Of a stretch of 64,000 bases of DNA, positions 36,002 to 45,497 are shown one piece after another. Below the pieces are notes generated by a model, which made no database searches, was not told the DNA's origin, and saw nothing but the letters and a program-made list of their open reading frames with translations. The translations under genes and the position numbers were made by a program. Every line of letters begins with the position of its first letter. Within the stretch, counting starts at the first letter, position 1. The DNA lies in assembly GCA_964527925.1 (NCBI GenBank), contig CAZGQO010000002.1:124001-188000 (forward strand), given 5' to 3'. The stretch is from Ch128b sp964527925. GTDB taxonomy: Bacteria; Bacteroidota; Ignavibacteria; Ch128b.

Positions 36002-37285
36002 ATGGCAGATAGAAAAAACTTTAAACAAATACGATGTTCATTTTGTGGAAGGGATGCTCTTGAAGTCGGCGGAATGATTGCTGGTAAAGATGTTTACATT
36101 TGTGATCTATGTGTTGGAAGTGCCGTTGAAATTCTTCGCAACAATAACAATACACTTTCACCGCAGGTTAGAAGTGGTGCAATACTCACACCTGAATTAA
36201 TTAAAGCTACTCTTGATCAGTTCGTAATTGGACAGGAAAAAGCTAAAAAGATTTTAGCTGTTGCGGTTTATAATCATTATAAGAGAATCAATGCGGCAGA
36301 TAATTTTTATAATTTTGATGATGTAGAAATTGAAAAGAGCAATATCTTACTTGTCGGACCAACTGGAGTTGGAAAAACTTTACTTGCTCAAACACTGGCA
36401 AAAATTCTCGATGTTCCTTTCGCAATGGCTGATGCAACCACAATCACCGAAGCAGGTTATGTCGGTGATGATGTTGAAACTGTTTTAGTGCGATTACTCC
36501 AGGCAGCTGATTATAATGTAGAAAAAGCACAAAAAGGAATTGTCTACATCGATGAGATTGATAAAATAGCTCGCAAATCAGAAAATCCATCAATCACAAG
36601 AGATGTATCTGGTGAAGGTGTTCAACAGGCATTACTGAAAATTTTAGAAGGAACAGTTGCAGGAGTTCCACCGCGTGGCGGCAGAAAACATCCTGAGCAA
36701 GCTTTAATTCATATCAATACAAAAAACATTTTATTCATCTGTGGTGGTGCGTTTGAAGGAATTGAAAAAATTATTGCTGCGAGAACAAACAAAAGCAAAG
36801 TCGGTTTTGGTGCTGAAGTTAGAGGCACACGCGATTTATCGATTGATGAGTTGCTTGAACAGATTCAACCAGATGATTTATTGAGATTCGGTTTCATTCC
36901 AGAACTCATTGGAAGGCTTCCAATAATTGCTCCACTTCATTCATTAAACAAAGAAGCTTTGAAGAAAATTTTAACGGAACCAAAGAACGCAATTCTTAAG
37001 CAATTCAAAAAATTATTTTCACTCGAAAATGTCGAACTCGAATTCGAGCCAGAAGCGCTTGATGCAATTGTTGAAAAAGCTATCGAACGAAAAACTGGTG
37101 CCCGTGCATTGAGGTCAATTGTCGAAGATTTCATGCTTGAGATTATGTATCAACTTCCTTCAAGAAAAAATCTTGTGAAATGTATCATCACTAAAGAAAC
37201 TGTACTTAATCATGCTGAACCAATCTATATCTATAAATCCAAAACTGAACAAACAAAAGAAGTGAAAACTCAGACTGGCAGCTAA
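36002..37285 (+). CDS. clpX: ATP-dependent protease ATP-binding subunit ClpX
   Basis: 427 residues. The N-terminal C4 zinc domain CSFCGRD...CDLCVG (Cys pairs about 12/15 and 34/37) precedes the AAA+ module: Walker A GPTGVGKT, pore-loop segment EAGYVGDDVE, Walker B IVYIDEIDKIA, the RKHPEQ (RKH) loop, and sensor II GARALRSIVED. It unfolds substrates for ClpP. clpP and tig are not adjacent here. Upstream is the TPR gene; a weak stem overlaps its stop codon. Confidence 0.97.
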   Translation: MADRKNFKQIRCSFCGRDALEVGGMIAGKDVYICDLCVGSAVEILRNNNNTLSPQVRSGAILTPELIKATLDQFVIGQEKAKKILAVAVYNHYKRINAADNFYNFDDVEIEKSNILLVGPTGVGKTLLAQTLAKILDVPFAMADATTITEAGYVGDDVETVLVRLLQAADYNVEKAQKGIVYIDEIDKIARKSENPSITRDVSGEGVQQALLKILEGTVAGVPPRGGRKHPEQALIHINTKNILFICGGAFEGIEKIIAARTNKSKVGFGAEVRGTRDLSIDELLEQIQPDDLLRFGFIPELIGRLPIIAPLHSLNKEALKKILTEPKNAILKQFKKLFSLENVELEFEPEALDAIVEKAIERKTGARALRSIVEDFMLEIMYQLPSRKNLVKCIITKETVLNHAEPIYIYKSKTEQTKEVKTQTGS

Positions 37286-37300
37286 CTTAATTAGCTGTCA
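37276..37300 (+). terminator. Weak stem-loop overlapping the clpX stop
   Basis: A 10-bp stem with one G-T pair (tggcagctaa with ttagctgtca) and a 5-nt loop spans the clpX stop. The following tail is only moderately T-rich, so it may only attenuate transcription into the next gene. Confidence 0.4.
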
Positions 37301-37317
37301 ATTTATCAATAAAATCT

Positions 37318-38574
37318 ATGATCAAAAAAATTTTCCTTTTCATTTTGATTTTAATTGTTAATCTATTTGGTCAGGGAAAAATTTTAATTCCAATGGACTT
37401 AAAACAAACTGACCACTTGAAGGCTTATGGCGTTGCCTATTATGCATTAACAAAAGGAATTGTCGTAGATTGGTTATTAAATTATCGCGGCGGATCTTTC
37501 ATGCTTGATTATAGTGATGATATTGCAACAGTCTGCCGGATTAGAGGAGTCCTTTTCAATACAATCAGTGGTTCTGAGGCTGCTCAAATTTTAGCTCAGG
37601 TTCAGGATGAAAATAATAATATGGATGTTGTGCGATTGGAGAAAGATCCTAAAATTGCTGTCTATGTTCCACCTGGATTTAATCCATGGGATGATGCTGT
37701 TACTTTAGCTCTTGATTACGCTCAAATTCCATACGACAAAATCTGGAATGACGAAATTCTTCGGGGTGATTTATCAAAATATGACTGGCTTCATTTACAT
37801 CATGAAGATTTCACTGGTCAGTATGGGAAATTTTATGCAAGCTTTGCGAACGCACAATGGTACATCGAACAACAAACACTCTATGAACAGAATGCTCGCA
37901 AAAACGGCTATAAAAAAGTCAGTGAAATGATGCGGGATGTTTCGTTTACAATTAAAAGTTATGTCGCAAATGGCGGATTTCTTTTTGCCATGTGTTCTGC
38001 AACAGATTCTTACGATATAGCTCTTGCCGCAAAAAATGTAGATATATGCGATAAAATGTTCGATGGCGATCCACCTGATCCTGATGCACAGAAAAAACTT
38101 GATTACAGTCAAACTCTCGCTTTCACAGACTTTAAGTTAGAAATGAATCCTTATGTTTATGAATATTCTGATATCGACATTCAACCTGCTGAGATTGGAA
38201 ATTTTGAAAATGATTATTTCACATTGTTTGAATTTTCAGCCAAGTATGATCCAGTTCCAACAATGTTGACTCAAAATCATGTAAATGTAATTCGTGGATT
38301 TTTGGGCCAGACAACTGCTTTTCGAGAGAGATTGATCAAAAAGAATGTAACAATAATGGGAAAACGAGAAGAAACTGATCAGGTAAAATACATTCGTGGT
38401 GATTTTGGCCGAGGAACATTCTGTTTTCTTGGCGGTCATGACCCGGAAGATTATCAGCATCAGGTTGGAGACCCGCCAACTGATTTATCACTATTTAAAA
38501 ACTCGCCTGGTTATAGATTGATCTTAAATAATGTTCTTTTCCCTGCTGCGAAGAAGAAGAAACAGAAGACATAA
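37318..38574 (+). CDS. Conserved exported protein of unknown function (Bacteroidota family)
   Basis: 418 residues with a signal peptide (1-19, ending NLFGQ). The strongly patterned core includes LNYRGGSFMLDY, WDDAVTLALDYAQIPYDKI, YDWLHLHHEDFTGQYGKFY, GGFLFAMCSATDSYDIALAA and LGGHDPEDYQHQVGDPPTD. I recall relatives being labelled asparagine synthetase B in databases, but nothing here looks like that enzyme: there is no N-terminal catalytic Cys2 and no PP-loop, and it is exported. The His-rich and Asp-rich loops suggest metal binding or hydrolase chemistry, which is inference. It follows clpX by 32 bases. Confidence 0.7.
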   Translation: MIKKIFLFILILIVNLFGQGKILIPMDLKQTDHLKAYGVAYYALTKGIVVDWLLNYRGGSFMLDYSDDIATVCRIRGVLFNTISGSEAAQILAQVQDENNNMDVVRLEKDPKIAVYVPPGFNPWDDAVTLALDYAQIPYDKIWNDEILRGDLSKYDWLHLHHEDFTGQYGKFYASFANAQWYIEQQTLYEQNARKNGYKKVSEMMRDVSFTIKSYVANGGFLFAMCSATDSYDIALAAKNVDICDKMFDGDPPDPDAQKKLDYSQTLAFTDFKLEMNPYVYEYSDIDIQPAEIGNFENDYFTLFEFSAKYDPVPTMLTQNHVNVIRGFLGQTTAFRERLIKKNVTIMGKREETDQVKYIRGDFGRGTFCFLGGHDPEDYQHQVGDPPTDLSLFKNSPGYRLILNNVLFPAAKKKKQKT

Positions 38575-38588
38575 ATAAAATTCACAGG

Positions 38589-39901
38589 ATGAAAACAAAA
38601 AAATCTAATAGAAATAAAAGTAAATCAAAGATTAGCGAAGTTATTGTAGAATACAAACCCAGTAAAGAATTGATAAAACTTGGGATTTTAAGGGAGCAAA
38701 TACAAAAGAATACACACATTGCTTCCATAACTAACCAGCAATGATGATTCCTCAAATTGCAAGACGATTGATTGAAGATTTTGGGAAAAAAGCAAAATTG
38801 TTATACGATCCTTATTGTGGAACAGGTACATCTTTAGTTGATGCTAATTTAAAAGGAATAAATGCAATTGGTACCGACATTAATCAACTTGCTTGCTTAA
38901 TTTCAAAAACTAAAACAACAAGATTAGATCTGAATAAACTTAAGCACGTCATTCATGAGTTTGAAAATTTCAGTTTCATAAAATCGTTCAAAAATTTTGA
39001 GAATTTAAATGTAACTATACCAATGTCACAAATATTAATTATTGGTTTTCTAAAAGTGCACAAATTAAACTTAGTTTAATCTTAAGTTTTGTTAACAACA
39101 TCTCCGATGAAGGTATCTCAAATTTTTTCAAAGTTGCATCCAGTGAAACGGTAAGAGAATCTTCTTTTGTCAGATTAAGTGAGTTTAAACTTGTCAGAAA
39201 TAAAAATTTGAATGAAAAATTTGATCCCGATGTTTTTTCGATTATGCAAAAAAAATTACTCCGAAATTTTAATGGCTTATCTGAATTCGTTAGTGAAACC
39301 CGTGATGATATTAAAACAGAAATTTACTGTTTAAATACTATTCATGAAATTCCCGATAGAATAATAAAAGATAGCTCAGTTGACTTGGTTGTGACCTCAC
39401 CTCCTTATGGTGACTCAAGAAATACAGTTGCATACAGACAATTTTCAAGGCTTTCGAGTCAATGTTTGCAATTAGATAGTGCAAATGATATAGATAAATT
39501 ATCAGTGGGGGGGGACAAAGAAAAAGAACATTAAAAAATTTGATTATGAATTGTTAAATGATGTGATTCAACAGATAAAAAAGAAGAACATTGACCGAGC
39601 TTATGATGTAATGTCCTTCTATCTTGATTATGAAAAATCGATAAAAAATATTTCTCGATTAGTTAAATCTGGTGGAATCGTTTGTTATGTAGTTGGAAAT
39701 AGAACTGTCCAAGGTATACAAATTCCTAATGATGAAATAACAAGATTAATATTTGAATCATTAAACTTTCATCATATAGAAACAATAATTCATTCAATTC
39801 CCAACAAACGAATGCCATTAAAAAACAGTCCTTCAAATATGCCAGGCAATACCTCAACCACAATGAAAAATGAATATATATTAATCTTGCAAAAAGGGTA
39901 G
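38589..39901 (+). pseudogene. SPPY-type DNA methyltransferase, frameshifted (G8 tract at one break)
   Basis: Pieces in two frames add up to one methyltransferase of about 435 codons. The SAM-binding motif I is DPYCGTGTSLVDA (near 38810) and the catalytic motif IV is TSPPYGDSRN (near 39400); SPPY favours N4-cytosine. Breaks: (i) about 38710-38740, where frame must change and a TAA follows; (ii) about 39018, a likely one-base loss in an A run (frame regained as NVTNINYWFSK); (iii) a run of eight G at 39507-39514, where removing one G restores the frame into KKKNIKKFDYELLNDV and the C-terminal half to 39901. It directly precedes an MvaI/BcnI-type endonuclease gene. Confidence 0.85.
39507..39514 (+). 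repeat. G8 homopolymer inside the methyltransferase gene
   Basis: Eight consecutive G in a strongly AT-rich gene, at the exact point where the reading frame changes from the SPPY half to the C-terminal half. With seven G (or ten) the two halves are in one frame; with eight the protein ends 20 bases later at TAA (39532-39534). Confidence 0.9.
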
Positions 39902-39908
39902 AAATTTA

Positions 39909-40572
39909 TTGCTAGTAAACGAGCTCAAAATAAAATTAAAAGAATTATTTAAAAAAGGTTTTATTAAATCAACCCGAAAAGGTTCAACCGGTATAGGCAC
40001 TTGATTGAGTCTGAGTTTAATTTATCTGAAAGTAATATAGCTATACCTGATATTGGTGGACGGATCGAAATAAAAACGACAAGAAAAAATTCCAATTAGC
40101 TCATAACTCTTTTTACATTCAATAGAGGTGTTTGGAGAATTAGTCAATCCTCATTAATTAGAGACTTAGGATACATAGATGAAAATGGAAGAAAAGCTTT
40201 ATACTCCACAGTATCTAAATCCATACCCAATAATCAATATTTTTATTATGAAATAGACAAAGAAAAAAACTCATTTTACTTAAGAATGAAAAATTTGATA
40301 AAGTGATTGCAAAGTGGAGTATGTATGTAATCGCGGGAAAATTTATGACAATATTGGATAGATTATTGTTTATTTTGGCTGACTCTAAAGTCATTGATAA
40401 CGAAGAATACTTTCATTTTAATGAAGCATATTTACTTGAACAACCAACGCCAGAAAATTTTTTATATGCATTCAATTATAATATGATTTTAATTGACATT
40501 AGAATGCATATAAAACAATCGGGAGGAGTGAGAAATCATGGTACTGGCTTTAGAATTCTTGAAAAGAATTAA
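39909..40572 (+). pseudogene. MvaI/BcnI-type restriction endonuclease, broken
   Basis: Reading across three breaks gives a protein close to the MvaI/BcnI family: GFIKSTRKGSTGIG, the PD-(D/E)xK-like centre IPDIGGRIEIKTTRKNSN, LITLFTFNRGVWRI, then WSMYVIAGKFM and the C-terminal NHGTGFRI hallmark. Breaks: a frame change near 40003 (one T missing in ACTTG would explain it), an in-frame TAG at about 40098 between KNSN and LITLF, and a second one-T loss near 40290 just before VIAKWSMY (40303). It sits eight bases after the methyltransferase stop, as expected for a type II R-M pair. The cognate relatives cut CCWGG or CCSGG; specificity here is unknown. Confidence 0.8.
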
Positions 40573-40841
40573 ATAAATCTTTACAGTAAAAAAACAAGGC
40601 TGTTATAACTTTTTTATCTCACTTCACATAATTGATAATCAAACAAATAAATTCATATAATTTCAATCAAAATACTATCTAAAATTGAATGTTTTATGAA
40701 AGACTAAAATTCCTCTTTATAAACTTCCAACTTTAACAGATTTGCGCAATATTCATACAATTCAACAAAATTCTATCTTAGTTTATTAACATCATCTTTT
40801 TTAATTTTGTAGCAATGAAAAATAAATTAAAGGGTAATAAT

Positions 40842-42392
40842 ATGGCCAGACCAAAATTTACAAACGAAACATATCTCGATTTTTCTCAGAACAAAAATGT
40901 TAATCGACTCAAAAAAGCATTAGTTGATGTCGAAAAAAATTTTGGGAAGGAATATCCTCTTATCATCAATGGTGAGAGAATATTCACTGAATCTAAATTT
41001 CCTTCCATCAATCCATCTTTCCGTGATCAGGTTGTTGGTTATTTCTCAAAAGCTAACAAGGAATTAGCTGAACGAGCAATTAAGGTCGCTACCGAAGCCT
41101 TTGAAATCTGGAAAAGAGTCCCCGCAGAAAAACGTGCAAAAGTTCTCTTAAGAGCAGCTGATATCATCCGTAGAAGAAGATTTGAAATTAATGCATGGAT
41201 GATTTCTGAAGTCGGAAAAAACTGGTTAGAAGCAGATGCAGATACATGCGAAGCAATCGATTTCCTTGAATTCTATGGAAGAGAAATGCTTAGATATTCA
41301 AAGAAACAACCACTAATAAAAGTCAAAGGTGAAAATAATGAACTTGTTTACTTGCCGCTTGGAGTTGGTGTTGTTATTCCACCATGGAATTTCCCATTTG
41401 CAATTTTAGTTGGAATGACTTCAGCATCAATTGTAACTGGAAATACAGTAGTCCTCAAACCTTCAAGCGATTCCCCAATGATGGGATATTTATTTACCGA
41501 AATAATGGAAAAAGCTGGATTGCCGAAAGGTGTTCTTAACTTTGTTCCTGGTTCCGGTGGTGAAGTCGGTGATACACTTGTTGGTCATCCAAAAACGAGA
41601 TTCATTGCCTTCACCGGTTCAAAAGATGTGGGATTGCACATCAACGAACTTGCTGCAAAACATCAACCAGGTCAAATTTGGATTAAACGTGTAATTGCTG
41701 AAATGGGTGGAAAAGATTCAATTATTGTTGACAGCGAAGCAGATTTGAAAGCAGCTGTTGAAGGTGTCGTCGTTTCTGCTTATGGATTTCAGGGTCAAAA
41801 ATGTTCAGCCTGTTCAAGAGCAATCGTAGATGAAAAAGTTTATGATAAGTTTGTTGAAATGTTGAAAGAAAGAGTTGAACAAATTAAAGTTGGTCCTGCG
41901 AAAGAAAATTACTTTATGGGACCAGTCATCAACGAAAGAGCTCAGCTTTCAATTTTAAGCTACATTGAAATTGGAAAGAAAGAAGGAAAACTTCTCTGCG
42001 GCGGAAATAAGATTGATGGAGAAGGTTTCTACATTGAACCAACCGTATTTATCGATGTTGATCCTATGGCAAGAATCTCTCAGGAAGAGATTTTTGGTCC
42101 TGTTCTTGCTGTAATCAAAGCAAAAGATTTTGATGAAGCTCTTAAAATTACCAACAACACCGAATATGGATTAACAGGTTCAGTCTACACAAAGAACAGA
42201 AAGAAAATTCAGAAAGCAAAAGAAGAATTCTTCGTTGGTAATTTATACATCAATCGTAAATGTACTGGTGCACTGGTTGGCGGACACCCATTCGGTGGAT
42301 TTAATATGAGCGGAACTGATTCGAAAGCTGGTGGAAGAGATTACTTGCTTCTCTTCTTACAGGCAAAAGTTATGAGCGAGAAAATCAATTGA
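40842..42392 (+). CDS. L-glutamate gamma-semialdehyde (1-pyrroline-5-carboxylate) dehydrogenase-type aldehyde dehydrogenase
   Basis: 516 residues from the ATG at 40842, which follows AAGGG at nine bases; an upstream ATG at 40815 lacks a ribosome site. Length and pattern match PruA/RocA: VIPPWNFPFAI, the cofactor loop TGSKDVG, general base Glu in AEMGGKD and the catalytic Cys in GFQGQKCSACSRA. The CSACSR form is characteristic of P5C dehydrogenases, which oxidise glutamate semialdehyde to glutamate with NAD+. No proline dehydrogenase is adjacent. A terminator follows before sucC. Confidence 0.88.
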   Translation: MARPKFTNETYLDFSQNKNVNRLKKALVDVEKNFGKEYPLIINGERIFTESKFPSINPSFRDQVVGYFSKANKELAERAIKVATEAFEIWKRVPAEKRAKVLLRAADIIRRRRFEINAWMISEVGKNWLEADADTCEAIDFLEFYGREMLRYSKKQPLIKVKGENNELVYLPLGVGVVIPPWNFPFAILVGMTSASIVTGNTVVLKPSSDSPMMGYLFTEIMEKAGLPKGVLNFVPGSGGEVGDTLVGHPKTRFIAFTGSKDVGLHINELAAKHQPGQIWIKRVIAEMGGKDSIIVDSEADLKAAVEGVVVSAYGFQGQKCSACSRAIVDEKVYDKFVEMLKERVEQIKVGPAKENYFMGPVINERAQLSILSYIEIGKKEGKLLCGGNKIDGEGFYIEPTVFIDVDPMARISQEEIFGPVLAVIKAKDFDEALKITNNTEYGLTGSVYTKNRKKIQKAKEEFFVGNLYINRKCTGALVGGHPFGGFNMSGTDSKAGGRDYLLLFLQAKVMSEKIN

Positions 42393-42428
42393 ACTCGATA
42401 ATGAAATTACTGAGTTAAAAATTTTATT

Positions 42429-42463
42429 TGGGACTGTAAATGTGCTGTCCCATTATTTTTATT
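42429..42463 (+). terminator. Intrinsic terminator between the aldehyde dehydrogenase and sucC
   Basis: The stem tgggac (42429-42434) pairs with gtccca (42447-42452) around a 12-nt loop, followed by a T-rich run to about 42463. Confidence 0.65.
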
Positions 42464-42486
42464 TATAAAAACAGAATGAGGTTAAA

Positions 42487-43650
42487 ATGAAAATACACGA
42501 GTATCAAGCAAAAGAAATTCTGAAAAAATTTAATGTTGAAGTTCCAAAAGGAAAAGTTGCATTCACACCAGAAGAGGCTGTTGAAGTTGCAAAAGAAATT
42601 GGTGGAAATCTATGGGTTGTGAAAGCTCAAATTCATGCTGGCGGAAGAGGAAAAGCTGGCGGAATCAAATTAGCAAAATCTCTCGATGATGTTTATCAAT
42701 TCACACAGCAAATGATTGGAATGAAACTGGTGACCCATCAAACTGGACCAGAAGGCAGAATTGTTCAAAGAGTATTGATTGAAGAAGGAATGAATATTGA
42801 AAGAGAATTGTATGTTGGAATTACACTCGATAGAAGTACTTCAAAAAATGTAATAATGGTCTCAACAGAAGGTGGTGTTGAAATAGAAAAAGTTGCTGCC
42901 GAAACCCCAGAAAAAATTGTTAAAGAATACATTGAACCAGCAATTGGTTTGCAGCAATTTCAGGCAAGAAAACTTGCTTTTGCCCTTGGACTCGAAGGAG
43001 ATAAATTTAAAAATGCTGTAAAATTTTTAACAGGACTTTACAAAGCTTATGAAGAAACCGATGCATCACTTGCAGAAATTAATCCACTCGTTGTTACAAA
43101 AGAAGGAAGAGTTCTTGCTCTTGATGCAAAAATGAATTTTGATGATAACGCATTGTATCGTCATCCCGAAATTGTTGAGTTGCGTGATTTAAACGAAGAA
43201 GCACCACTTGAAATTGAAGCTTCAAAATACAATTTGAATTACATCAAACTTGATGGAAATGTTGGCTGCATGGTTAATGGTGCTGGACTTGCCATGGCTA
43301 CAATGGATATAATAAAACTCGCTGGCGGTGAACCTGCAAATTTCCTGGATGTTGGCGGTGGTGCAAGCGCAGAAACTGTTGAAAATGGATTCAGAATAAT
43401 TTTAAGTGATCCAAATGTGAAAGCAATTTTAATTAACATCTTTGGCGGAATTGTGCGTTGTGACAGAGTTGCTCAGGGTGTAATTGAAGCATCAAATAAA
43501 GTTAAGGTAAATGTTCCAATCGTTATTAGACTTGAAGGAACAAACGCAAAAGAAGCTGCTGAGTTGTTGAATAATTCTGGTGTGAATTTCCTTGTTGCTT
43601 ATTCTTTGAAAGATGCAGCAGAGAAAGTTACTAGTGTAATTAGTTCATAA
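42487..43650 (+). CDS. sucC: Succinyl-CoA ligase (ADP-forming) beta subunit
   Basis: 387 residues, the normal SucC length. The ATP-grasp half starts MKIHEYQAKEILKKFNVEVPKG and holds KAQIHAGGRGKAGG. AEINPLVV and the C-terminal CoA-ligase domain with NGAGLAMATMDIIKLAGGEPANFLDVGGGA follow, then INIFGGIVRCD, the phosphohistidine-facing loop. It would catalyse substrate-level phosphorylation in the TCA cycle with SucD. No sucD is adjacent, so the alpha subunit must be encoded elsewhere. It has its own terminator. Confidence 0.95.
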   Translation: MKIHEYQAKEILKKFNVEVPKGKVAFTPEEAVEVAKEIGGNLWVVKAQIHAGGRGKAGGIKLAKSLDDVYQFTQQMIGMKLVTHQTGPEGRIVQRVLIEEGMNIERELYVGITLDRSTSKNVIMVSTEGGVEIEKVAAETPEKIVKEYIEPAIGLQQFQARKLAFALGLEGDKFKNAVKFLTGLYKAYEETDASLAEINPLVVTKEGRVLALDAKMNFDDNALYRHPEIVELRDLNEEAPLEIEASKYNLNYIKLDGNVGCMVNGAGLAMATMDIIKLAGGEPANFLDVGGGASAETVENGFRIILSDPNVKAILINIFGGIVRCDRVAQGVIEASNKVKVNVPIVIRLEGTNAKEAAELLNNSGVNFLVAYSLKDAAEKVTSVISS

Positions 43651-43670
43651 AAAGATTTTAATTACTGCTG

Positions 43671-43708
43671 AATCCTGGAATTCAAATTTTTGAGTTCCAG
43701 GATTTTTT
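43671..43708 (+). terminator. Intrinsic terminator of sucC
   Basis: A 10-bp perfect stem aatcctggaa (43671-43680) with ttccaggatt (43695-43704), followed by T6, 20 bases after the sucC stop. Confidence 0.9.
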
Positions 43709-43791
43709 GTTTTTAAAAGTGAAAATTTTTGAAAAAAGATTTATAAGGATGAAAGTTATTTATTTAATTTTTTCATGAATTATATTAATTA

Positions 43792-44100
43792 TCATTCCGA
43801 GCGAAATGAAATGAAGCGAAGAATCTCAATTTCTATTCTATGCAGAAGTGAAAAGAAATATCCGAGATTCTTCGGTCGTTTCACTCCCTCAGAATGACAG
43901 AAATGTTTATGTCCTACTGATCCGCCTAAGGCGGAGAAGAATCCCTTCTGTCATTCTGAGTTCACGAAGTGAACGAAGAACCTCAAGAGATGCTTCACTT
44001 CGTTCAGCATGACAAGAACCTTTAGTTGCTTTGCAACCTCAGGATGACAAACAGCGGCAATGTCATTCTGAGCGGAACAAAGTGGAGCGAAGAATCCCAA
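43792..44100. repeat. Cluster of palindromic TCATTCTGAG/GAAGAATC repeats
   Basis: Three imperfect units. Unit 1 (43792-43899) is a face-to-face pair: tcattccgagcgaa...gcgaagaatctc and gagattcttcgg...ctcagaatgaca. Unit 2 (43949-44014) has tcattctgag...gaagaacctc and a short inverted arm ending gcatgaca, with a further arm at 44015-44048. Unit 3 (44061-44098) is a single arm tgtcattctgagcgg...gcgaagaatccc. A 15-nt palindrome tccgcctaaggcgga (43921-43935) sits between units 1 and 2. Such units are common dispersed extragenic repeats in Bacteroidota/Chlorobiota genomes. Confidence 0.8.
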
Positions 44101-44406
44101 AAAATTTTCTCAGTATTTGAGTCTTTTATAATTGAACCTCTACGAAATTCTGACTTTTGTCTTAGATTCTTTTCTACAATAATTAAAACTTCTACGAAAT
44201 TTATTTTTAGTAAATAAATCAGCACAACATCGTAGAGGTTGTATGATTGTAGAGATAAATTGTTCTACCATCAACAAAAAATACTTATAGAGGATTTATT
44301 GTATCGGATTAGTACTCGGTAAAAGTTTTTTTGACTTAGTCGATTGATGAGACTTAAGGATTACATGCTTCTATTATTCTAGGAATTCGTTAATAAATCA
44401 ATTAGT
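44101..44406. other. Spacer with an 11-bp inverted repeat
   Basis: No gene seen. The motif aacctctacga (44135-44145) recurs inverted as tcgtagaggtt (44230-44240), and a direct variant ttctacgaaat appears near 44190. This could be the edge of a small mobile or repeat element, but no transposase or target duplication is visible. Confidence 0.35.
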
Positions 44407-45441
44407 CTATTCAATCCCATGCAACTTCTTCAATTGATTAATTAAATTATCAACTGATGGTTCATGGTCGGAGGATTTTCCAAATGGATCTTCAAAATTA
44501 TCTTTGCCGAGTAATAAATTAATTGTGTTTGAAACAGCTTTTTTCAAAACATCAAGATTATAACCACCCTCAAGGGCAAAAATTATTTTTCCATTGCACA
44601 AAAGATTTGCACAACTTATTAATTCACCTACTATAAAATGATAACCTGCTAAACTCAAACCGAGATTCGCAAGAGGGTCTTTCCAGTGAGCATCAAAACC
44701 AGCTGAAACTAGAATTATATCAGATTCAAATCTTTTAATTACTGGAATAATTATTTCCAGATACAATCGTTTGAAACTTTCATCACCTGTCCCGGTAGCA
44801 AGCGGAATATTCAAAATTGTTCCCTTTGCTTTCCCTTCCCCTGTTTCATTTATTGAACCTGTGCCCGGATAAAATGGATATTGATGAGTCGATACATACA
44901 AAATGGAAGGAACATCTCCTACCATCGCCTGCGTTCCATTACCATGATGAACATCAATATCTACAATGAAAACTCTTTTTATCTTACTAAACTCCAAAGC
45001 ATACTTTGCAGCAATAGCAACATTTCCAAATAAACAAAATCCCATTGATCTATTTTTCAAAGCATGATGACCAGGAGGCCTTAAAAGTGCAAAACCACTT
45101 TTATATTCTCCATCAATAACTTTTTGAGTCAGTTCAAGCAAGCCTCCTACTGCCCTGATTGCAGCTTGATAAGAGAACTTATTTGCATAAGTATCAGGAT
45201 CAAGAAATCCTCCACCATTCTCACAATATTTTTTCAATTTATCTATGTAATCTTTTGAGTGGCAGAGAAGTAACTCATCAACTCTTGCATCTCGTGGATT
45301 GATTAAATCTACTTCATTAAACAGATTTTTTGATTCTAACTCATCATAAATTGATTTTAATCTTTTTGAATTTTCTGGATGTCCGGGATAGTCATGCTTC
45401 AAGAAAATTGAATCATAAACGATGGCAGTGCTGGTTTTCAT
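44407..45441 (-). CDS. Histone deacetylase family (AcuC/acetylpolyamine amidohydrolase-type) protein
   Basis: 344 residues with the class-I/II deacetylase fold: HPENSKRLKSI near 20, LRPPGHHA (about 122-129, catalytic His pair), DIDVHHGNGTQ with zinc ligands Asp/His, STHQYPFYPGTG and VSAGFDAHWKDPLANL with the second Asp ligand, and ALEGGYNL. It hydrolyses acetyl-lysine or acetylpolyamine type amides; the substrate is not determined. It stands 56 bases downstream of NDH-2 on the same strand. Confidence 0.92.
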   Translation of the reverse strand: MKTSTAIVYDSIFLKHDYPGHPENSKRLKSIYDELESKNLFNEVDLINPRDARVDELLLCHSKDYIDKLKKYCENGGGFLDPDTYANKFSYQAAIRAVGGLLELTQKVIDGEYKSGFALLRPPGHHALKNRSMGFCLFGNVAIAAKYALEFSKIKRVFIVDIDVHHGNGTQAMVGDVPSILYVSTHQYPFYPGTGSINETGEGKAKGTILNIPLATGTGDESFKRLYLEIIIPVIKRFESDIILVSAGFDAHWKDPLANLGLSLAGYHFIVGELISCANLLCNGKIIFALEGGYNLDVLKKAVSNTINLLLGKDNFEDPFGKSSDHEPSVDNLINQLKKLHGIE

Positions 45442-45497
45442 TGATTTTATTCCCGAAAATTTTCAGGATAAATCTATGAAATTTCAAAGAAGATTTT

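Noticed and set aside
39208..39534. A separate small methyltransferase gene
   Set aside because: Its N-terminal motif I is in the preceding fragment and its C-terminal half follows the G8 tract, so it is a middle piece of one gene.
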